From: Acidimicrobiales bacterium
GTDB lineage: Bacteria > Actinomycetota > Acidimicrobiia > Acidimicrobiales > UBA8190
Assembly (NCBI GenBank): GCA_030042575.1
Contig: JASHZK010000137.1
Location: 1 to 10,991 of the forward strand
Length of the DNA stretch: 10,991 nt
Direction of reading: 5' to 3'
Shown here: positions 6,707-10,991 of the stretch, piece after piece
Position numbering within the stretch: position 1 is the stretch's first letter
How the letters are laid out: every line of letters starts with the position of its first letter
Position numbers and translations under genes: made by a program
The notes under the pieces: model-generated
The model's input: only the letters and a program-made list of their open reading frames with translations
Told to the model about the DNA's origin: nothing
Databases searched by the model: none

Positions 6707-7903
6707 GTGCCCGCGGCGCGCGATAGTGAGCCCGTGCGCCAGGACGTCCGCGTGACCGGCGTGGCCATGACGCCGATGTCCCGGCGCGACCAGCAAGCAG
6801 CGGCGATGGTCCGCCAGGTGGTCGACGAAGCCCTGGCCGACGCCGGTGTGGGTCGGACCGAGTTGGGGCTGGTCGTCCTGGCCAACGCCTTGGGGGGTCG
6901 CCTGTGCGACCAGGGCTGCATCCGGGGCCAGGCCTGGCTCCGGGGCACCGGCCTGGCCGCCACCGGGATCCTCAACGTGGACAACTCGTGCGCGGGTGGG
7001 GCCTCGGCGATGCACGTCGGCACGCTGGCCGCCCGGGCCGGGCAGTCGCCGGTGCTCGTGATCGGCGTCGAGAAGATGTGGACCGGCGACCGGGGAGCCA
7101 CCCTGGCCGGCATCGAGGACGGTCTTCCGGCCGACGAGCGCCACGGGCTGCGCGGCCGCCACAGCAACGACACCGGCAGCGTCCTCATGGGATTGAACGC
7201 CACCTGGGTGAGTCGCCAGGTCGCCGAGCGGGGCACCACGGTGGCCGAGATCGGAGCCACCGCGGTCAAGGCCCGCGCCCAGGCGGCGCGCAACCCGCTC
7301 GCCCAATTCCACCGGCCCGTTACCGTCGAGGAGGTGCTCGGTTCCCCGCCGGTGGCCCCTCCACTCACCCGCCTCATGTGCTCTTCGTTCACCGACGGAG
7401 CGGCTGCCGTGGTGCTCGCGGCCGGAAGCGACACCCGGGGGCCCCGGGTGACGGCCAGCGTGTTGCGCTCGGGGGACGGTGAGACCGACTACCACGACCG
7501 CCTTTCGGAGACCGCCGAGCAGGCCTGGAAGGAAGCCGGCCTGGGACCGGCCGACATGCAGGTCGCCGAGGTGCACGACGCCACCAGCGCCGAGGAACTG
7601 TGGTCGCTCGAGGCTCTGGGTTTCTACGGCGCCGGCGACGCCGGTAGGGCCACCGCCGCCGGCGACACGGCTTGGGGCGGAAGGGGCTTGTACGTGAACC
7701 CGAGCGGAGGACTCGTCGCCCGCGGCCATCCCCTGGGCGCCACCGGGCTGTGCCAGGTGGTGGAGCTGACCGAGCAGCTGCGGGGCCGGGCCGGAGATCG
7801 TCAGCGTCCCGACACCCGCACGGCGGTGGCCGTCAACACGGGCGGCATCCTCGCCGGCCGAGACGCGGCGGCGGTGGCCGTGCACGTGTTGCAGAGAGAC
7901 TGA
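6707..7903 (+). CDS. SCP2-type thiolase-family protein (acyl-CoA condensing or cleaving enzyme)
   Basis: 398 residues, the normal length for a thiolase; cytosolic. The nucleophile is Cys95 in NVDNSCAGGASAMH. LMCSSFTDGAAAVVL (223-237) and the C-terminal NPSGGLVARGHPLGATG (331-347), with His341, place it in the SCP2/lipid-transfer type of thiolases. SCP2 thiolases usually carry HDCF, and biosynthetic or degradative thiolases a CxGGG near the end. Here these are HDAT (290-293) and NTGG (377-380), so the second catalytic cysteine appears missing. It may condense acyl groups or act as a retro-aldolase-like enzyme instead of a reversible thiolase; this is inference. The next gene, a FabH-type synthase, starts three bases after the stop. 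I saw no DUF35 zinc-ribbon partner, which many SCP2-type enzymes have. The substrate is unknown. Confidence 0.87.
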   Translation: MPAARDSEPVRQDVRVTGVAMTPMSRRDQQAAAMVRQVVDEALADAGVGRTELGLVVLANALGGRLCDQGCIRGQAWLRGTGLAATGILNVDNSCAGGASAMHVGTLAARAGQSPVLVIGVEKMWTGDRGATLAGIEDGLPADERHGLRGRHSNDTGSVLMGLNATWVSRQVAERGTTVAEIGATAVKARAQAARNPLAQFHRPVTVEEVLGSPPVAPPLTRLMCSSFTDGAAAVVLAAGSDTRGPRVTASVLRSGDGETDYHDRLSETAEQAWKEAGLGPADMQVAEVHDATSAEELWSLEALGFYGAGDAGRATAAGDTAWGGRGLYVNPSGGLVARGHPLGATGLCQVVELTEQLRGRAGDRQRPDTRTAVAVNTGGILAGRDAAAVAVHVLQRD

Positions 7904-7906
7904 GCG

Positions 7907-8833
7907 ATGCCCGGAGCGCGGATCACCGGTTGGGGGGCGGCCGTGCCCGAGAAGGTCGTCACCAACGACGATCTGTCGGCCCGGCTCGACACCAGCGACG
8001 CCTGGATCACCGAACGGACCGGCATCAAACAACGGCACATCGGGGGGACCACCTCGCAGTTGGCGACGCAGGCCGGGGCCAGGGCGCTGGCCCAAGCCGG
8101 TTTGACGGGGGCCGACATCGACGTGCTCGTCCTGGCCACCACCACCCCGGACGCCACGGTGCCGGGCACCTCGGCCACCGTCCAGCACGAGCTGCAAGTG
8201 GCCGGAGGGGCCTGCGACCTGAACGCGGCGTGCTCCGGTTTCGTCTACTCGTTGGTGGTGGCCCACGGGCTGACGCTGGCCGGGGCCCGCCGGATCCTGC
8301 TGGTGGGGAGCGAGACGTTGTCGCGCATCACTGACTGGGACGATCGCGCCATGGCCGTGCTGGTGGGCGACGGGGCCGGGGCGGTGGTGCTGGAGGCCAC
8401 CGAGGGCGCCGGCGAACTCCTCGGTTGGGACCTCGGCGCCGACGGATCACTGCGGCACCTGCTCAAGTGTGACCTGGGCGGCTACCTGTACATGAACGGC
8501 AAGGAGATCTTCCGCCACGCCGTGCGGGCCGTGGTCGACTCGTCCAGCGCGGCACTGGCCCGAGCCGGCATGGTCCCGGGGGACGTGGACCTGTTCGTCC
8601 CCCACCAGGCCAACGCCCGCATCATCGCCGCCGCCGGCCAGCGCCTCGGCATCGCCGAGGACCGCTGGGTGGTGACCATCGACCGCTACGGGAACACGTC
8701 GTCTGCCTCGATCCCGCTGGCCCTGTGCGACGCCTTGGCTGCCGGGCGCTTGCGCGAGGGCGACACCGTGCTCCTGTCGGGCTTCGGCGGCGGCATGACC
8801 TGGGCCAGCGCCGTGCTGCGATGGGGCGGGTGA
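7907..8833 (+). CDS. Beta-ketoacyl-ACP synthase III (FabH-like)
   Basis: 308 residues, cytosolic. FabH enzymes condense an acyl-CoA with malonyl-ACP to start a fatty-acid or polyketide chain. The full triad is present: Cys109 in DLNAACSGFVY, His233 in VPHQANARI, and Asn263 in YGNTSSAS. DAWITERTGIKQRHI (31-45), GDGAGAVVLE (154-163) and the C-terminal GFGGGMTWAS are also canonical. The region after GADGS (177-181) is shorter than in common FabH proteins, running quickly into MNGKEIFRHAVR, which may alter acyl-chain selection. It starts with ATG three bases after the thiolase stop, with GAGAGA upstream, so the two are probably cotranscribed and coupled. No fabD, acpP or fabF is next to it, so it need not be the housekeeping FabH. 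Confidence 0.92.
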   Translation: MPGARITGWGAAVPEKVVTNDDLSARLDTSDAWITERTGIKQRHIGGTTSQLATQAGARALAQAGLTGADIDVLVLATTTPDATVPGTSATVQHELQVAGGACDLNAACSGFVYSLVVAHGLTLAGARRILLVGSETLSRITDWDDRAMAVLVGDGAGAVVLEATEGAGELLGWDLGADGSLRHLLKCDLGGYLYMNGKEIFRHAVRAVVDSSSAALARAGMVPGDVDLFVPHQANARIIAAAGQRLGIAEDRWVVTIDRYGNTSSASIPLALCDALAAGRLREGDTVLLSGFGGGMTWASAVLRWGG

Positions 8834-9783
8834 TCGGCGCCGGGCAACCGGTGATGGTCATGCTGGCCGCCGGCAGGGCGAAACGCTACGGCGGCGGCTG
8901 CAAGCCCCTGGCCCCGGTGGGCCTGCACGGGGAGGCCGTCATCGACCTGAACGGCAGTGACGCCCGGGCGGCCGGGTTCGGGGAGGTGGTCGTGATCCTC
9001 GGGCCCGAGACCGGTCCCGCCATCGCCTACCACATCGAGCACACCTGGCCGAAGACGGTGGCGGTGTCCTGGACCGAGCAGCCGGTCCCGCTCGGTACCG
9101 CCCACGCGGCGCTGTGCGCCCGCCGTGTGGTGGGAGACCGACCCTTCGCCCTGGTGAACGGCGACGACGTCTACGGTGTCGACGCCTTGAGCCTGCTGTG
9201 CCGCCATCTCGAGCGGTCCGACGAACACGCCAACGTGGCCTTCCGGCTGGCCGACACGGTGGTCAGCGACGAGCCGGTGACCCGGGGGACGTGCACGGTG
9301 GGGCCCGACGGGCTGCTGGCGGGCATGGTCGAGCGCAAGCTGGTCACCCGACAGGCAGACGGGAGCTTCCGAGCCGGCGACGACAAGCAGCCCGAAAGGC
9401 TGGGCCCAGACACATTGGTGTCGGTGAACCTGTGGGGCCTGCGACCCTCCATCTGGCCCGTGCTCGAAGCCGCCGTCACGGCGGTGCACCCGGCCGTCGG
9501 CGCAGACGGGAGCGTCGAGGGCGAGGCGACCAACGAGGCCGAGGTGTTGCTCCCGGAAGTGGTGGGGGCCATGGTCACCGGCCCGGGCGGCGCCGGCGGC
9601 CGCCCATCCCCCCAGCCCGTCAGGCTGCTCCAGGGGCGCGGCCGCTGCATCGGGGTGACCCATCCCGAGGACCTGCCCGTCGTGCGCAGCGAGATCGCCG
9701 TCATGACCGGTCAGGGCCGTCGCCCCGAGCGGCTGTGGAGCTCCGAGGACGACCGGCGGCCCGCGTCCGAGGGTCGCCAGTAA
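8821..9783 (+). CDS. Sugar-phosphate nucleotidyltransferase-like (NTP-transferase domain) protein
   Basis: 320 residues, cytosolic, GT-A/Rossmann-like NTP-transferase fold. The N-terminal MLAAGRAKRYGGGCKPL (14-30) is the nucleotide-binding loop with the conserved KPL lysine. APVGLHGEAVIDLN follows, then GTAHA (92-96), and VNGDDVYG (112-119) supplies the likely metal-binding acidic residues. The pattern (RYGG, PVG..GE, WGTAHA-like, N.DD.YG) resembles an uncharacterised family of NTP transferases best known from Bacteroidetes and Firmicutes. The reaction would be NTP plus sugar phosphate giving NDP-sugar and pyrophosphate, but base and sugar cannot be told. ATG 8821 overlaps the end of the FabH-like gene by 13 bases; GTG 8830 is an alternative and forms a GTGA junction with that stop. 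Either implies translational coupling. Proline/glycine-rich spacers near 255-265 look like surface loops. Confidence 0.82.
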   Translation: MGRVIGAGQPVMVMLAAGRAKRYGGGCKPLAPVGLHGEAVIDLNGSDARAAGFGEVVVILGPETGPAIAYHIEHTWPKTVAVSWTEQPVPLGTAHAALCARRVVGDRPFALVNGDDVYGVDALSLLCRHLERSDEHANVAFRLADTVVSDEPVTRGTCTVGPDGLLAGMVERKLVTRQADGSFRAGDDKQPERLGPDTLVSVNLWGLRPSIWPVLEAAVTAVHPAVGADGSVEGEATNEAEVLLPEVVGAMVTGPGGAGGRPSPQPVRLLQGRGRCIGVTHPEDLPVVRSEIAVMTGQGRRPERLWSSEDDRRPASEGRQ

Positions 9784-9793
9784 GAGAGCCACG

Positions 9794-10087
9794 GTGAGCG
9801 GAGCCGAGCAGCCGTCCGCCGTGGTGCGCCGGCGGGTGGTGGTGCACGGCTCGGTGCACGGTGTGGGCTTCCGGGTGTCGTGCGCCCGCCGCGCCGAAGC
9901 CCTGGGGTTGGGCGGTTGGGTGCGCAACTGCTCCGACGGCACGGTGGAAGCGGTGTTCGAGGGCGGTGAGGAGGCCGTCACGGCGATCGTCGAGTGGTGC
10001 CGGAGGGGGCCGCCGGCGGCCGAGGTCACCGACGTCGAGGTGTTCGAGGAGGTCCCCCAATGGCAACAGGGGTTCTCCGTGACCTAG
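9794..10087 (+). CDS. Acylphosphatase
   Basis: 97 residues, a little longer than the usual 90 or so because of a polar N-terminal tail of about 12. It hydrolyses the carboxyl-phosphate bond of acyl phosphates in the cytosol. The signature VHGSVHGVGFRVSCARRA (17-34) contains the phosphate-binding Arg27. GLGGWVRNCSDGTVEAVFEG carries the catalytic Asn45. The GTG at 9794 lies ten bases after the stop of the nucleotidyltransferase-like gene, with GAGAG at 9784-9788 as ribosome site, so it is probably the fourth gene of the same transcript. Its link to the other enzymes is unclear; it may simply be carried along. Confidence 0.93.
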   Translation: MSGAEQPSAVVRRRVVVHGSVHGVGFRVSCARRAEALGLGGWVRNCSDGTVEAVFEGGEEAVTAIVEWCRRGPPAAEVTDVEVFEEVPQWQQGFSVT

Positions 10088-10119
10088 GCGGTGCTCGCGC
10101 CTGGCCGCGACCGGGTCAG

Positions 10120-10125
10120 TAGCCT
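10120..10125 (+). promoter_or_regulatory. Candidate -10 element (TAGCCT) for the exported repeat protein
   Basis: TAGCCT lies in the 79-base gap, 41 bases before the GTG at 10167, which would give a leader of about 35 bases. No clear -35 is visible. The small GCCT/AGGC hairpin at 10122-10132 overlaps it. If real, the repeat gene is transcribed separately from the upstream enzymes. Confidence 0.3.
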
Positions 10126-10166
10126 TCGAGGCCGAGCGGGTCCGACCTGCAGGGGGTGAGAGAACG

Positions 10167-10991
10167 GTGCGCCGACGGTTCCTGCGTTTGATGGCGGCCT
10201 TCGCCCTGTGCAGCGCTGTCGCCGGGCTCGTGGCAGGGGCGGCGGCTCCCGGCCGATCGGGAGCTGCGCCACGCACCACGGCCCTGCCGAAACTGAAAGT
10301 CTTCGGGTGGGGGTTCAGCGGCCCCGAGTCCATCTCCTCCGACGGCACCCACCTCTGGGTGGCGAACAGCGGCGGCAACTCGGTCATCGAGCTCAGTGCC
10401 TCGACCCGGGCTCTGGTGCACATGATCTCGAGAGCGGCCGACGGCTTGGACCTCCCCGACGCCATCTCCTCCGACGGCACCCACGTCTGGGTGGCGAACG
10501 AGTTGGGCGACTCGGTGACCGAGCTCAGTGCCACGACCGGGGCCCTGGTGCAGGTGCTCTCGGGATCGTCCTACGACTTCGACCACCCCGGCGCCATCTC
10601 CTCCGACGGCACCCACGTCTGGGTAGCCAACGGCGCCGGCGACTCGGTCACCGAGCTCGACGCCACGACCGGAGCCCTGGTGAAGGTGGACTCGGGATCG
10701 AAATTCCACTTCGACGACCCCGGCGCCATCTCCTCCGACGGCACCCACGTGTGGGTGGCGAACGGCGGCGGCGACTCGGTCACCGAGCTCGGTGCCACGA
10801 CGGGGGCCCTGGTGCGGGTACTCTCGGCATCCTCCTACGACTTCGACGACCCCGGTGCCGTGGACTCCGACGGCACCCACGTCTGGGTGGCCAACGGCGC
10901 CGGCGACTCGGTCACCGAGCTCGACGCCACGACGGGGGCCCTGGCGCAGGTGGACTCGGGATCGTCCTACGACTTCGACGACCCCGGCGCC
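10167..10991 (+). CDS. Exported tandem-repeat protein, probable beta-propeller, C-terminus cut by window edge
   Basis: 275 codons are visible, open to the right edge. The GTG start is preceded by GGGGGTGAG (10152-10160) at six bases. The N-terminus MRRRFLRLMAAFALCSAVAG is an export signal with a long hydrophobic core ending in GLVAGAAA, and cleavage is likely near residues 25-34. RRRFLR resembles a twin-arginine motif, so Tat export is possible, though the residue before the pair is not S or T. From residue 56 come five 44-residue units (56-99, 100-143, 144-187, 188-231, 232-275), each with the core SDGTHVWVAN, GDSVTEL and ATTGALV. Such DG..VWVAN..G.SV.E motifs are typical of YVTN/Vgb-like beta-propeller blades. 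I predict a secreted or surface propeller that binds a ligand or partner; the function is unknown. No lipobox is seen (FALC lacks the small residue before Cys). Confidence 0.85.
   Translation, partial: MRRRFLRLMAAFALCSAVAGLVAGAAAPGRSGAAPRTTALPKLKVFGWGFSGPESISSDGTHLWVANSGGNSVIELSASTRALVHMISRAADGLDLPDAISSDGTHVWVANELGDSVTELSATTGALVQVLSGSSYDFDHPGAISSDGTHVWVANGAGDSVTELDATTGALVKVDSGSKFHFDDPGAISSDGTHVWVANGGGDSVTELGATTGALVRVLSASSYDFDDPGAVDSDGTHVWVANGAGDSVTELDATTGALAQVDSGSSYDFDDPGA
10332..10991 (+). repeat. In-frame 132-bp tandem repeats, five units, continuing past the window
   Basis: The start of the shared block CATCTCCTCCGACGG recurs at 10331, 10463, 10595 and 10727. The fifth copy starts at 10859 with an altered first codon pair (GTGGAC), and the sixth begins at the last base of the window. 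The period is exactly 132 bp each time. Unit 1 is the most diverged; units 2-5 are close at DNA level, which points to recent amplification or gene conversion. Units 3 and 5 share NGAGDSVTELDATTGAL and VDSGS, while units 2 and 4 share VLS.SSYDF, so a two-unit (264-bp) duplication step is likely. Confidence 0.95.

Noticed and set aside
4770..6755. 661-codon plus-strand frame across the MFS and Nfu genes
   Set aside because: It is antisense to two well-recognised genes, low in complexity and without domain motifs.
6623..8266. Long minus-strand frame opposite the thiolase and FabH genes
   Set aside because: It has no motifs and mirrors two genes with intact catalytic residues.
6707..8833. Archaeal-type acetoacetyl-CoA thiolase plus HMG-CoA synthase (mevalonate) pair
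   Set aside because: The second gene has the FabH Cys-His-Asn triad and FabH signatures, not an HMG-CoA synthase site, and there is no DUF35 partner.
8686..10029. 447-codon minus-strand frame opposite the nucleotidyltransferase and acylphosphatase
   Set aside because: Antisense shadow with His/Gly/Pro/Arg-rich sequence; the plus strand carries recognised enzymes.
10116..10880. Minus-strand repeat-containing frame opposite the exported repeat protein
   Set aside because: Its repeats only mirror the 132-bp units. The plus frame has a ribosome site, an export signal and blade-like motifs, and stays open to the edge.
10332..10991. CRISPR array
   Set aside because: The 132-bp units are contiguous, in frame and coding, with no short repeat and unique-spacer alternation.

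Overview
The window comes from a high-GC genome (roughly 70% by eye) with strong G/C third-position bias, frequent GTG starts and short G-rich ribosome binding sites. This suggests an actinobacterium, and the gene types and intergenic style fit the class Acidimicrobiia. The lineage is an inference from style; there is no rRNA or tRNA here to fix it. I see no mobile element, CRISPR array or RNA gene. No gap between genes exceeds about 215 bases.

Layout. (1) Positions 1-1419, minus: a family-4 (GT-B) glycosyltransferase whose C-terminus runs off the left edge. (2) Positions 1613-4718, plus: a two-gene metal block. It holds a soluble protein with two PRC-barrel-like domains, an MgtE N-terminal domain and a CBS pair, then, after a 211-base structured intergenic leader, an NRAMP-superfamily transporter. 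Its metal site is altered (DAGG for DPGN in helix 1, TxxA for AxxM in helix 6), as in the NRAMP-related magnesium transporters. (3) Positions 4779-6506, minus: a DHA3-type MFS exporter and, just upstream of it, an Nfu/NifU-like iron-sulfur protein, probably cotranscribed. (4) Positions 6707-10087, plus: a tight run of four genes, namely an SCP2-type thiolase-like protein, a FabH-type ketoacyl synthase (3-base gap), a sugar-phosphate nucleotidyltransferase-like protein (13-base overlap) and an acylphosphatase (10-base gap). (5) Positions 10167-10991, plus: the start of an exported protein made of exact 132-bp (44-residue) tandem repeats, probably beta-propeller blades, running off the right edge.

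How it may work together. The most interesting unit is (2). The protein carries the cytosolic magnesium-sensing modules of MgtE but no channel, and its neighbour looks like a magnesium-type NRAMP relative with a hairpin-rich leader. I read this as a candidate magnesium homeostasis locus in which sensor and transporter are separate proteins; this is inference. Unit (4) looks like an operon of two thiolase-fold enzymes plus a nucleotidyltransferase and an acylphosphatase; its pathway cannot be named from sequence alone.
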